Assembly (NCBI RefSeq): GCF_900182555.1
Contig: NZ_FXTH01000017.1
Coordinates: 19,906 to 83,905 of the forward strand
Direction of reading: 5' to 3'
Length of the DNA: 64,000 nucleotides
DNA from: Fodinibius sediminis
GTDB lineage: Bacteria; Bacteroidota; Rhodothermia; Balneolales; Balneolaceae
The position numbers and the translations under genes were made by a program. The notes beneath the pieces are model-generated. The model saw nothing but the letters and a program-made list of their open reading frames with translations, had not been told where the DNA came from and searched no databases. Positions 55,535 to 64,000 of this stretch are shown piece by piece. Within the stretch, counting starts at the first letter, position 1, and each line of letters begins with the position of its first letter.

Positions 55535-58033
55535 CTAACTTTTCTTTCGCTCCCGTCCCCAGTGGCGAAAAATAGAGATGCTGAATCCGCCCATCAGCAG
55601 AAACGTACCCAGCCACACCACAGATATAAAGGGTTTCTCCTCGGCTACAAGCAGCACCCACTGCTCCTTCACTTCTTTATCCACGCCGCGGATGGTCAGC
55701 TCCACTTTCCCGGTCGAGGGATTGACGCTGCTGAACTGTACGGTACCATTGTGGCCCGGGATACCCGTGGGAGGAGCATAGGACCAGTTTTTTCCATTTT
55801 TCTGGTAGATGGAAAATAGGGGGTACACCGAGGTGGAGCTGTCGCTGCCCCGCTGTGTAATTTCAACATTCGCGCGTACGGCGATGATCGTACTGTCCTG
55901 CGGAGCATCCTCCGTCTCCTGGCTATAACTTTTCAGTGTAATATCAAACGAACCCACGGAGGCGGTTTCGCCCTGCGCAAGCTCAATCTTCTGAACTTTT
56001 GTACTGTCCAGCATCCCGGCAGCCGCAGGCTCCGTCTGCTGGCGGACCTGACGGGCTCGTTCCTTTGCCTGCTCATTTTTCTGTTGTACATAGGAACTGC
56101 CCGATACATAGAGGTAAATATCGCTCAGCATGCCCGTACGGACATCCGGATCCACCGACCATTCGATATTCTGTGCAGAAGAGGACGAAAGCATCGGGTA
56201 AACCTGTGGATTCAAAACAAATTGGCTGCCCTCGCCGTCTGCAGGTTCAAATTTAATGCGGTATTGCTGCTGTCCGGGGCGCTCCTGATTTTTGAGTGTA
56301 TACCCTTCGTAGGTTACCCGGTATTTGTCGTTTACAACCTTGGGTTCGTTGAGTTTGAGTTCTAAAAAGTTGACGGTCTGGGTTTTCTGAAAGCCCTGTT
56401 CATCGGTCACATTTCCGCTCCGGATCGCTTCATTGTACTGCTGGGTGGTTCTGTCCAGCAGGTGTTCGTTATAGGCTGACGAAGCCAGGATACCCAGCAG
56501 CAGGACCGCAAAACCGATGTGCGAGAGAGCCCCTCCGATGAGCATGGGGTTCTGCCTGATCAGACGAATCATAATGACGGCATTGCCGACAAGGGCGAAC
56601 CAGGCCGTCAACAGGTATACCATATAATAGATATTCCGGACATCGCCGATGATAATGGAGGCCAGTGTGATGATGCAGGTCAGGGCCACCGGAAGGGTAA
56701 GGTCTTCCGCAAGGGATTCTCCGTCCTGCTTCTTCCAGAAAAGGTACTGTCCCAGCACGGTAAGGATGGCCGCAACCATCGCCATGGGCATGGTCCATTC
56801 ATTATAAAAACTGACCTCCGGCGGAGTGGGATTTTCTGTAAACAGCCGGCCTATGATTGGCGAACTTGTTCCCAGGATGATTACCAGCCCGATCAGGAAC
56901 AGCATCATCGCCCCCGCAAAGGTCATAAATTCCCGACTCAAAAATCTGGAGTCATTCTTCTGTTTTGGCAGTTCTTTGTAGCGGTAAAAAAAGAGTCCCA
57001 GCCCAATACCCGTGACAGCCAACATAAAAACAACAAGCTGGCTGTAGAGCCCAAGGTCCACAAAGCTGTGAACCGATGCATCCGAGAGGATGCCCGACCG
57101 GGTCAGGAAGGTTTCATAAACGATCGCGACATAGGCCAGGATGGCAAAGATGATGGAAGCCTTCTGTGATGTCGAACTTTTCCGCTGGATAATCATGGTA
57201 TGGATGCCGGCCGTACCCAGCAGCCAGGGCACAAAAGAGGCATTTTCAACCGGGTCCCAGGCCCAGTAGCCCCCAAAGGAAAGCGTTACATAAGCCCAGT
57301 ACCCCCCCAGAAAAATGGCGGTGAGCAGTGCTACATTCGCTCCCAGTGTCCAGGGCAGCGCAGGATTAACCCACTCGTTGTATTTTCTCTTCCACAGCGC
57401 GGCCATGGCAAAACAATAGGGAACCGTCATCATCGAAAAGCCCACAAACAGAATCGGCGGGTGAATCATCATCCAGGGACTTTTAAGCAGGTCGTTCAAC
57501 CCCTTTCCATTCTGAGGTACGAAATCCGGATTGGACTGCAGAAAAGGGGCATTGGGCATCGCTTCCGCCAGGGAGCGAAAGGGGGAAGCCCCCAGCGTGA
57601 AGTCCCCGAACGAAATACCGGAGACCATGGAGAGGAGAAAAATTTGTGTCAGTGTAAGAAAAAACAGAACCGGCCCGCGATAGGCTTTCCGCGTCCACCG
57701 CATGAGTCCGAAACCTATGAGCGTAGAAAACAGCACCCACAGCATGAAACTCCCCTCCTGTCCGCCCCAGAAGGCCGAAATAAGGTACTTCAGCTGCAGG
57801 TCATCACTGGTGTAGTTGTAGACATAATAAAAATTAAACTGGTGCGTGAGGATGATATGCAGCAGCAGGCCGGAGGCCGCCAGGAGGAACAACCCCTGCA
57901 GGCCAAACAGCCAGTTGGAAATTTTGAAATAGCGATCCTTGTCGTTCTGAGCGTACAGGAAATAGCCGATAGTGGCCAGGATCGCACAGAGAAAAGCCGC
58001 GTTGATAAAAAATTCGCCGTAAAACTTGATCAT
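55535..58033 (-). CDS. ccmF: cytochrome c haem lyase CcmF
   Basis: An 832-residue polytopic membrane protein with about fifteen helices. The tryptophan-rich WWD domain is present as GGYWAWDPVENASFVPW (about residues 254-270), which handles haem. FWGGQEGSFMLWV (88-100) and the conserved His residues in HPPILFVGFSMM (191-202) also match CcmF/CcsA. The C-terminal periplasmic part (about 560-790) is soluble. It works with CcmE to attach haem to CxxCH motifs, as in the cytochrome c domain of the quinoprotein at 23.5 kb. It lies seven bases after the CcmE gene. Confidence 0.97.
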   Translation of the reverse strand: MIKFYGEFFINAAFLCAILATIGYFLYAQNDKDRYFKISNWLFGLQGLFLLAASGLLLHIILTHQFNFYYVYNYTSDDLQLKYLISAFWGGQEGSFMLWVLFSTLIGFGLMRWTRKAYRGPVLFFLTLTQIFLLSMVSGISFGDFTLGASPFRSLAEAMPNAPFLQSNPDFVPQNGKGLNDLLKSPWMMIHPPILFVGFSMMTVPYCFAMAALWKRKYNEWVNPALPWTLGANVALLTAIFLGGYWAYVTLSFGGYWAWDPVENASFVPWLLGTAGIHTMIIQRKSSTSQKASIIFAILAYVAIVYETFLTRSGILSDASVHSFVDLGLYSQLVVFMLAVTGIGLGLFFYRYKELPKQKNDSRFLSREFMTFAGAMMLFLIGLVIILGTSSPIIGRLFTENPTPPEVSFYNEWTMPMAMVAAILTVLGQYLFWKKQDGESLAEDLTLPVALTCIITLASIIIGDVRNIYYMVYLLTAWFALVGNAVIMIRLIRQNPMLIGGALSHIGFAVLLLGILASSAYNEHLLDRTTQQYNEAIRSGNVTDEQGFQKTQTVNFLELKLNEPKVVNDKYRVTYEGYTLKNQERPGQQQYRIKFEPADGEGSQFVLNPQVYPMLSSSSAQNIEWSVDPDVRTGMLSDIYLYVSGSSYVQQKNEQAKERARQVRQQTEPAAAGMLDSTKVQKIELAQGETASVGSFDITLKSYSQETEDAPQDSTIIAVRANVEITQRGSDSSTSVYPLFSIYQKNGKNWSYAPPTGIPGHNGTVQFSSVNPSTGKVELTIRGVDKEVKEQWVLLVAEEKPFISVVWLGTFLLMGGFSISIFRHWGRERKKS

Positions 58034-58039
58034 AAAAGA

Positions 58040-58441
58040 CTAACTGTTGCCAACATTTGCTTTTTCAAACTGAGCCCCGTCAGCATTATTGTACTTTGAG
58101 GGACACTTCATCAGCATTTCATCGGCATAAAATACCTCCCCTTCTATTTTGCCAATGACGACCAGGCGGTCGGCCTGCTCAAAATTATTGGGCTTGGATT
58201 TGGGGTATACCACACGCCGGACATTTCCGGCCTCATCTTTCATATAGAAAGTGAATTGTTTGGATTCCATCGAGAATCCATAATCCCGGGAATCGTCCCA
58301 GGTTCCCACAACATGGGCACTGTTCATATCAGCAGCCTGTTCAAAATTTACGTACGTGCTGATGCTGTTGCCGAAGTTGTACATCAGCAGGGAGGTAAAG
58401 CCAACAATCGCGATGATACCGATAATCAGTTTAGGTTTCAT
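58040..58441 (-). CDS. ccmE: haem chaperone CcmE (CxxxY type)
   Basis: A 133-residue membrane-anchored chaperone. An N-terminal helix (LIIGIIAIVGFTSLLMYNF, residues 5-23) precedes an OB-fold domain. The haem-binding motif is MLMKCPSKYNN, where the classical HxxxY is CxxxY: Cys113 and Tyr117. CxxxY CcmE variants are known from Desulfovibrio and other groups, and haem there binds covalently to Cys. It is encoded between ccmD and ccmF with overlapping start and stop codons, so translation is coupled. Confidence 0.93.
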   Translation of the reverse strand: MKPKLIIGIIAIVGFTSLLMYNFGNSISTYVNFEQAADMNSAHVVGTWDDSRDYGFSMESKQFTFYMKDEAGNVRRVVYPKSKPNNFEQADRLVVIGKIEGEVFYADEMLMKCPSKYNNADGAQFEKANVGNS

Positions 58442-58709
58442 TGTGAACCGTTTTTTTAGATTGTTTTAATTCATTTTCCAGCCGACCTACTTTCTTGTCA
58501 ACCCGGATGATAAAAAAGAGTAGTACAAACCAGATAATAAGACTGACACCCAGCACAATAAAAATCAGATCATACGAAGCAGCTGCCTGAATGAGCGGAC
58601 CAGCCTGCTCAAACCCCTCGCTGGCCTGCCAGTCTGCCGAATAGGACTTTGTCAAGGTATCAACGGCGGCAACACTGTCTTCTTGTGCCTGAATAAGTGA
58701 AAAAATCAT
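58431..58709 (-). CDS. ccmD: CcmD-family small membrane protein
   Basis: A 92-residue protein with one central transmembrane helix (about residues 48-70, DLIFIVLGVSLIIWFVLLFFIIRV), preceded by a periplasmic-like acidic segment and followed by a basic cytoplasmic tail (RLENELKQSKK). This is the CcmD layout, which stabilises the CcmC/CcmE complex. It is longer than E. coli CcmD (69 residues). The stop overlaps the ccmE start by 11 bases and its ATG overlaps the ccmC stop (ATGA). Confidence 0.82.
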   Translation of the reverse strand: MIFSLIQAQEDSVAAVDTLTKSYSADWQASEGFEQAGPLIQAAASYDLIFIVLGVSLIIWFVLLFFIIRVDKKVGRLENELKQSKKTVHNET

Positions 58710-59377
58710 AACTGTTGGTGTTCGAATTGATACTTCATTTCTTTATAGCGGTACAGGATATCATACAGCCAGACCGCCAGCGCAATGAATCCGATGACCG
58801 CCGGGTAAAAAATATAGCGCAGTTCCGGTGCCGTAATTTCACTGAAGGCCGGATTTCCCTCTGCCCCCGGATGAAGGCTGGGCAGCTGCCGCGGAATAAT
58901 ATAGAGCAGGAACGGAATGGTTGTTGCGGCAAACACATTAAAGACCGCCGCGATTTTTGCCCGTTTTTCCGGGTTTTCAAAAGCCGTTCGCAATACAAAA
59001 TACGCAACGTAAATCATCATCCCCAACGCCGATAGGTTCATGCGGGGCTCGGCAAAAGTCCACCACGATCCCCATGTAAACCGTGCCCACAGCGAGCCCG
59101 TAATCAATCCGCAGATGCCAAACAGCAGCCCCACCTGGGTAGCCGACTCCGCTTTCCGGTCGGTAGCCAAATCGGGGTTGTTCAGATACTTAATACTGTA
59201 GACAAAGCCCGCTACAAAACAGACGGCCATGGTAAACCACATCGGAACGTGCAGAAATAGGTTCCGGGCCGATTCCAATAAAATAGGTATCTCTGGAATG
59301 GGAATAAGGAATCCGGCTACAATAACCCCCGTCATCCAGACGGCTACAACATATTTCCAGGGTTTCAAGCTCATCAA
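58706..59377 (-). CDS. ccmC: haem exporter/handling protein CcmC
   Basis: A 223-residue polytopic protein with six helices. The WWD region is ARFTWGSWWTFAEPRMNLSALG (about residues 97-118) rather than the canonical WGTWWVWD, with Ala-Glu in place of the Asp. Conserved His is at about position 43 (LHVPMW). In the Ccm pathway CcmC loads haem on CcmE. It is the first gene of the Ccm set here. The CcmAB ABC transporter is missing from the window, and the next gene upstream is divergent. Confidence 0.9.
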   Translation of the reverse strand: MMSLKPWKYVVAVWMTGVIVAGFLIPIPEIPILLESARNLFLHVPMWFTMAVCFVAGFVYSIKYLNNPDLATDRKAESATQVGLLFGICGLITGSLWARFTWGSWWTFAEPRMNLSALGMMIYVAYFVLRTAFENPEKRAKIAAVFNVFAATTIPFLLYIIPRQLPSLHPGAEGNPAFSEITAPELRYIFYPAVIGFIALAVWLYDILYRYKEMKYQFEHQQL

Positions 59378-59530
59378 GTAAAAGTTTGCCTGCTGATAGT
59401 GTGGTCTGCTTAAAGCATCGCAATATACGAAATCTATTTTGGAAAAATTAGTGTTTTCACCTTCAAATTCCCCAAATTTTACCTAACTTTACAGTCTGCA
59501 TTACTGCTTTCAAAGAACCTATCGTTGATT

Positions 59531-60061
59531 ATGACACCTCAATCAACTTCCCAAAGCACCTCGCTTCACATCAGCTGGAAAAACCACCTGGTCGGTTACC
59601 TCCTCTCCGTGCTGCTGATCCCGCTGTTCGGTCTCGGGCTCCTGGGGCTGTACTGGGTATACAAACGACAGAAACGAATCTCCTACCGGGTGACCAATAC
59701 CCAGATCTCCTCCATTGGCAGGGAATATCACCGCAATGTGGATCTCGCAAACATTGAAAAGGTGGAGGTACGCCAGAACTGGCTGCAGAAAAAATTAACC
59801 GTGGCCGACCTTGTACTCCGCACCCCGACCTCCCGGATGACCCTCTTCGGCATGGAAAACCCCTACAGCCTGAAGGGATTGCTGGAAAAAGCCGTTGCAG
59901 CGGAAAAGAAGCGCCGGGAACAGCCCGAAAAAAAAACGAGGGTCCGGGAACAGGAATATGACCCCGGGAGCATGGAAAAAATAGACTACCTGACGGGCTT
60001 GTGGCAGCAGGGACTGCTCTCGGACGAAGATTATAAAAAAGAGCGCAAACACTTCGAGTAA
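59531..60061 (+). CDS. membrane-anchored PH-domain protein with SHOCT end
   Basis: A 176-residue protein. I used the ATG at 59531; a TTG two codons earlier is less likely. A hydrophobic hairpin (residues about 18-40, YLLSVLLIPLFGLGLLGLYWVY) is followed by a bacterial PH (bPH2) domain with YRVTNTQISSIGREYHRNVDLANIEKVEVRQNW (about 49-80). The C-terminus (LTGLWQQGLLSDEDYKKERKHF) is a SHOCT motif, an oligomerisation helix pair. It is divergent from the ccm operon and is followed by the CRISPR array. Confidence 0.85.
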   Translation: MTPQSTSQSTSLHISWKNHLVGYLLSVLLIPLFGLGLLGLYWVYKRQKRISYRVTNTQISSIGREYHRNVDLANIEKVEVRQNWLQKKLTVADLVLRTPTSRMTLFGMENPYSLKGLLEKAVAAEKKRREQPEKKTRVREQEYDPGSMEKIDYLTGLWQQGLLSDEDYKKERKHFE

Positions 60062-60232
60062 AAGCCGGTGCGCGGAAGATTGCATGATTGTTGTTTTAAT
60101 CCTTATTTGAGTGGATCAGTAGTTCAAAGTTAGCTAAAGTGTTAATATCATGTCACCCTTTCCACTGGAACTGCCACGACGCTCCCCACAAGAACATTCC
60201 TTCAAACTCCTTCCTATTTGGGTAATTGTATC

Positions 60233-62243
60233 AGGACAATTCCTCTAAGGTGCTATTAAAACGTAGAAAAATGCGATAGCGTATATATCCATGGTGACAT
60301 TTCAATTCCTCTAAGGTGCTATTAAAACTGACTTCAAGAACCGGGATCGTGACAGTTGGGGCGATTTCAATTCCTCTAAGGTGCTATTAAAACTAGTCTC
60401 AACAGGGCACTCATGCAACCCTATGCATCATTTCAATTCCTCTAAGGTGCTATTAAAACTCAACTGGCTATCCTATCTATACGAAGCGCAAGAGAATTTC
60501 AATTCCTCTAAGGTGCTATTAAAACGTTTCTTTTCGGCCCGCCGTGCAAAGACTTCAATATCATTTCAATTCCTCTAAGGTGCTATTAAAACGGTAAAGC
60601 AGAAGACCAAGTAATTAAGTATGATAATATTTCAATTCCTCTAAGGTGCTATTAAAACCTATGCCCCAGACGAAACCAGCACGCTTAAGAGCATATTTCA
60701 ATTCCTCTAAGGTGCTATTAAAACATATACAAAATCAAATACGGCGGTGGCAAACTTCACAGATTTCAATTCCTCTAAGGTGCTATTAAAACCAAGTCCG
60801 CGCCGTGTGCTTTCTTGTTTCAGGAATATTTCAATTCCTCTAAGGTGCTATTAAAACCTGCTGAAACTCCTTTCCAATTACAAGATTTAGCAGATTTCAA
60901 TTCCTCTAAGGTGCTATTAAAACCCTTAAAGAGATTGAATCATTGTTGAAGTCACTTGAATTTCAATTCCTCTAAGGTGCTATTAAAACATAGAAGTTAA
61001 CGCCATCATAGGTCAACACTTGATAATTTCAATTCCTCTAAGGTGCTATTAAAACTCTGAGCCGTTCCGCCCTCTTCGCCGTCTTCAGGCTCATTTTAAT
61101 TCCTCTAAGGTGCTATTAAAACCAAGTTCAACGACTGATACCACGGGCGGATTAGACCATTTCAATTCCTCTAAGGTGCTATTAAAACCGGCCAGTCACG
61201 GGCGGTCAAGATCATGCAAAACGATTTCAATTCCTCTAAGGTGCTATTAAAACCTTTTTGCTCTTATGGAGCTTTACGCAAGCGACGAAATTTCAATTCC
61301 TCTAAGGTGCTATTAAAACGCACAACAAACGTACATATGTTTAATTATGAATTAATTTCAATTCCTCTAAGGTGCTATTAAAACTCTCGTGCCAGTCGTC
61401 GCAATATTCGGAATAGTCAAATTTCAATTCCTCTAAGGTGCTATTAAAACGATTTCGTTCTCATTCCTTTCAATTCACTGGGAGCAATTTCAATTCCTCT
61501 AAGGTGCTATTAAAACCTTGTAGGGTGCCAGCTCCGGGCACACCTTGTCTATCATTTCAATTCCTCTAAGGTGCTATTAAAACCGTTATAGCTGGGCGTA
61601 TATTCATAGTGGTTGCTGAATTTCAATTCCTCTAAGGTGCTATTAAAACAAGAGATCGGCACCGGCATATAAGGAACCGGAAGTAATTTCAATTCCTCTA
61701 AGGTGCTATTAAAACTCCGGCTGATGAAGACGATCCGGATACCGATCACCATTTCAATTCCTCTAAGGTGCTATTAAAACTCCAGACCGACAATGTCATG
61801 TCGTTCACGCAGGTGAATTTCAATTCCTCTAAGGTGCTATTAAAACTATCGATGGGTCATCCGCTCCCGAGGTGCATATTCGATTTCAATTCCTCTAAGG
61901 TGCTATTAAAACTAGCAATACAGATGGCTCATGGATCAAATTTTCTAAATTTCAATTCCTCTAAGGTGCTATTAAAACCGTATCCTCTGTGGATTATTTG
62001 CGATGGCAGGTAGAATTTCAATTCCTCTAAGGTGCTATTAAAACGCAAGAAAGCATTTTTTAGTATTTACCCTGAATCAAATTTCAATTCCTCTAAGGTG
62101 CTATTAAAACGTACGTTGGCGTTGCCTCCTATGTCAAGCTGATAGGATTTCAATTCCTCTAAGGTGCTATTAAAACGAGATAAAGAAGCCGCAACTCACA
62201 ACGGACCATCCGAATTTCAATTCCTCTAAGGTGCTATTAAAAC
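60233..62243 (-). CRISPR. CRISPR array with 31 repeats and 30 spacers
   Basis: A 30-bp repeat, with core CCTCTAAGG and, in minus orientation, a GTTTTAATAG start and an ATTGAAAT end, recurs 31 times. The spacers are 35-38 nt. The ATTGAAAT end fits the 5' handle of type I-B/III crRNAs, so transcription should be on the minus strand, from 62243 towards 60233. This agrees with cas2 and cas1 lying upstream on the same strand. The outermost copy at 60233-60262 is degenerate at its minus-strand 3' end (three mismatches), as expected for the distal (trailer) repeat. One inner copy (61093-61122) has a single C-to-T change. No spacer target was identified by eye. Confidence 0.98.
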
Positions 62244-62452
62244 CCGTTGCGAATACATCGGTTAGAGACTATATATAGGGATTTTTATGCCTAATTTTCA
62301 AGAAATTATCGTCTGCCGGCAATTATGCTAAAAGCAGGTGGGGACGACGAGCTTGATCATATACTTCAGCACGGTCTTAAGGGCATTTATTGAAGGACAA
62401 AGGATTTGTGTTAAATAAACAGGGATCAATGAGCCCTGGCCGACGAGATTTT
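62244..62452 (-). promoter_or_regulatory. CRISPR leader with promoter-like element
   Basis: This roughly 210-base stretch between cas2 and the array is in the leader position for a minus-strand array. On the minus strand TTGAAA (62301-62296) and TATATA (62277-62272) are 18 bases apart, matching a -35/-10 promoter that would start transcription about 20 bases before the first repeat. No second promoter or clear IHF site was recognised. Confidence 0.55.
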
Positions 62453-62716
62453 TTAAACAAAATTGTCGACATTATGCTTTTCTACGCCCAACACCTGGCG
62501 GTTGCTCCAGCGCTTGCTACCAACACAGTATATGATAATAGAGTCCTGATCTTCATTCATAAGCTCACGGGCGGCATCCTTAAGTTCTTCCAGCTGGGCA
62601 TCGGTGAGTTCACCCTCAAAAACAGAGTTCTGTACATGATTCAGGTATTTCCTTACCAACTTGAGCATCTTCTGCACGCGATCGACATTCACATCATAGA
62701 CAAGTATATAATACAT
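62453..62716 (-). CDS. cas2: CRISPR-associated endoribonuclease/integrase subunit Cas2
   Basis: An 87-residue Cas2 of usual length. It opens with MYYILVYDVNVDRVQKMLKLVRKYL, where Asp8 in the YDV strand is the conserved metal-binding position, and has the SVFEGELTDAQLEEL strand-helix and the IIIYCV strand. Cas2 forms the scaffold for the Cas1 integrase when new spacers are inserted. It is 29 bases downstream of cas1 and upstream of the leader and array. Confidence 0.95.
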   Translation of the reverse strand: MYYILVYDVNVDRVQKMLKLVRKYLNHVQNSVFEGELTDAQLEELKDAARELMNEDQDSIIIYCVGSKRWSNRQVLGVEKHNVDNFV

Positions 62717-62745
62717 ACACCAAATTGTAGCGTTTAAAAATTATC

Positions 62746-63846
62746 CTACCACCAGGCTTTAAATGGCACATAGGCCTGAGCACCTGTCAGATGTTTAACA
62801 AGCTTATAGCACTCCATGCGAATAAGGCGACGGTAGGAAACTTTGCGGCCCAATTCACGGTGCATAATGGTAGTCTGGAGTTTTTCTTCAAATACCTTGG
62901 AGAAGGTCTTCCTCCCTTTTTGGGTAAGGTGACAAAAGTTGAGTGATTCATCAAAATCGGATGCTTGTATGCGCCGTTGATTTAAACAAGTGAATATTAC
63001 CCGGTCTGCCAGTAAGGGTTTAAATATTTCGGCTAAATCCAATGCCAAAGAATAACGGCGGGCACCGGGTTCATGCAGATATGAAATCAATGGCGATAGT
63101 TGCGTTCTATATATTTCAGTCAGACAGGTGGTATAAACCATTGAATTGCCAAAAGAAATAAGTGCATTGACAGCATTATTGGGAGGTTGTTTTACGCGTT
63201 TATTAAAATCGTATTTGTCACCTAATATGGTTGGGAATGCCTGATAATAAGCCTGTCGAATATTTCCCTCCATACCCATAAGTTCCTGTATATCTTTGGC
63301 CACCGGAACTTTATCCAAAATTTTTTCCACTCTTTCAATCCATTGGCTTAGATCACCGGCACGTCCGTCGTAATACTTAAGATTCCGAAGCATATTGGAA
63401 GCTGCCCCCTTTACCAGCTGCAAAGCAATACGAATGCGCTTTTTATGCTGCTTGTAATGATCGACCTGATTAACTAGCAGAAAACCACTTAACAAATACT
63501 CCCGGGGATAGTAGCTGCCGCTGTAGTGCCCGTAATAGTTAAACAGATGCGCTGGAATGTTTTTTTTGGACAAAAACCGAAGCATCCGGGCATTAAAATT
63601 AATTTCACTGAATACCATCAGTGAATCCACATCATCAATGGGAATTACTCTTTTATTCTCAGAATTAAATTCTTTTTTAAACTTGCCGGCCTCGGTAATC
63701 AGCTCCCAGTCGGTTGAGGCTTCTTTTGTCTGGCCGGTTTCTTCAAGAAGTTCCTGTTCGTCCTCATAGGGCAAAAAAAAGATGGTGTTCTGCTTACGAA
63801 TTAGCTTGCCTGACGTAAATATATAGGGTCTTATGAAGTATAGCAT
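62746..63846 (-). CDS. cas1: CRISPR-associated integrase Cas1 (type I-B-like)
   Basis: A 366-residue integrase that inserts spacers. The metal-binding residues are Glu193 (GMEGNIRQAYY), His258 (SYLHEPGARRYSLALDLAEIF) and Asp270/Glu273 of the same helix. The catalytic C-terminal domain is intact and typical of Cas1b. In the N-terminal beta domain residues about 28-65 (EDEQELLEETGQ...KEFNSENKR) form an extra acidic/charged insert between the usual first strand and the IPIDDVDSLMVFSEI segment. The start codon overlaps an inverted-repeat half (GTATAGCA), and only 31 bases separate it from a divergent transposase gene. Confidence 0.95.
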   Translation of the reverse strand: MLYFIRPYIFTSGKLIRKQNTIFFLPYEDEQELLEETGQTKEASTDWELITEAGKFKKEFNSENKRVIPIDDVDSLMVFSEINFNARMLRFLSKKNIPAHLFNYYGHYSGSYYPREYLLSGFLLVNQVDHYKQHKKRIRIALQLVKGAASNMLRNLKYYDGRAGDLSQWIERVEKILDKVPVAKDIQELMGMEGNIRQAYYQAFPTILGDKYDFNKRVKQPPNNAVNALISFGNSMVYTTCLTEIYRTQLSPLISYLHEPGARRYSLALDLAEIFKPLLADRVIFTCLNQRRIQASDFDESLNFCHLTQKGRKTFSKVFEEKLQTTIMHRELGRKVSYRRLIRMECYKLVKHLTGAQAYVPFKAWW

Positions 63847-63876
63847 GTTATAAAAGTTTGTAACATATTGCTATAC
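63838..63876. repeat. short inverted repeat between cas1 and the transposase
   Basis: GTATAGCA at 63838-63845 and TGCTATAC at 63869-63876 are perfect 8-bp inverted arms. The left arm overlaps the cas1 start codon and the right arm ends just before the transposase ATG. They could be a divergent operator or the remains of an insertion-sequence end. The role is open. Confidence 0.35.
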
Positions 63877-63877
63877 A

Positions 63878-64000
63878 ATGAATAACAAGTATTACAAGCG
63901 TTCAAGAATTTCTGAGGCCAAATTTCGGCATTTAATTCGATGTTTTTCGTTGGATTTAACCGCGACTGAAACGGCCGAATTGACCGGAATTTCGTTGCGC
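63878..64000 (+). mobile_element. IS1595-family transposase, 5' end only
   Basis: Only the first 41 codons are in the window, starting MNNKYYKRSRISEAKFRHLI and continuing CFSLDLTATETAELTGIS. This matches my recollection of the N-terminal zinc-free helix-turn-helix segment of IS1595/IS1016-type transposases (YYKRSRISEAKFR...LDLTATQ.AELTG). The rest, including the DDNK/H catalytic domain and any right-end inverted repeat, lies beyond the window. It is divergent from cas1 with only 31 bases between them. Confidence 0.75.

Noticed and set aside
60381..62013. Several short frames inside the CRISPR array encoding repeated NFNSSKVLLK or FNSTLEELK segments
   Set aside because: These are translations of the CRISPR repeat itself and not genes.

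Overview
The window looks like a chromosomal segment of a free-living, probably marine or halophilic, aerobic Gram-negative bacterium of the Balneolota/Rhodothermota/Bacteroidota assemblage. This is inferred from the mix of families: a CcmE of the CxxxY type, a DUF6122 protein, a GldE-like CNNM/CorC protein, acidic soluble proteins, lipoproteins with lipoboxes, and moderate GC. No rRNA or tRNA gene was recognised, so the taxonomy is an inference.

Region by region. 0.2-5.5 kb: a PEGA lipoprotein, three methyltransferase-type genes in a row, a PAS histidine kinase and a SnoaL-like protein. 6-24.9 kb: an accessory region rich in redox enzymes (KatG, aldo/keto reductase, MDR oxidoreductase, RibD-C reductase, amine oxidase, berberine-bridge-type flavoprotein, cytochrome c-quinoprotein dehydrogenase). 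It also holds a methyltransferase/TetR pair with a clear operator, a split YeeE/YedE sulfur transporter and an unusual DUF4242-cyclase-AraC regulator. 25-31.5 kb: sulfotransferase plus glycosyltransferase, a DUF305/LVIVD lipoprotein pair and a membrane hydrolase. 31.5-35.1 kb: LuxC-like and LuxE-like genes, then purB.

35.3-46.6 kb: a complete-looking type IV pilus/type II secretion-like locus, all on the minus strand. In transcription order it encodes the major pilin, PilC, PilB, three minor pilin-like proteins, a PilT-like ATPase, a fused PilM-PilN, PilO and a secretin. The pilin-like proteins lack the classical prepilin motif, and no prepilin peptidase is present. Upstream of the pilin are a sigma-54-like element and a cluster of about 22-bp-spaced repeats. 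47.2-53.7 kb: an operon of gldE-like, murB, DUF2779 and M48 peptidase genes, with ssb just upstream. 53.9-59.4 kb: cytochrome c maturation genes ccmC-D-E-F, then truA and an amidohydrolase.

60.2-64 kb: a 31-repeat CRISPR array with cas2 and cas1. These are transcribed in the same direction from the far side of a short leader that carries a promoter-like sequence. Immediately beyond cas1, where effector genes might be expected, the 5' end of an IS1595-family transposase begins and runs off the window. The visible CRISPR locus is therefore an adaptation module plus array without effector genes.
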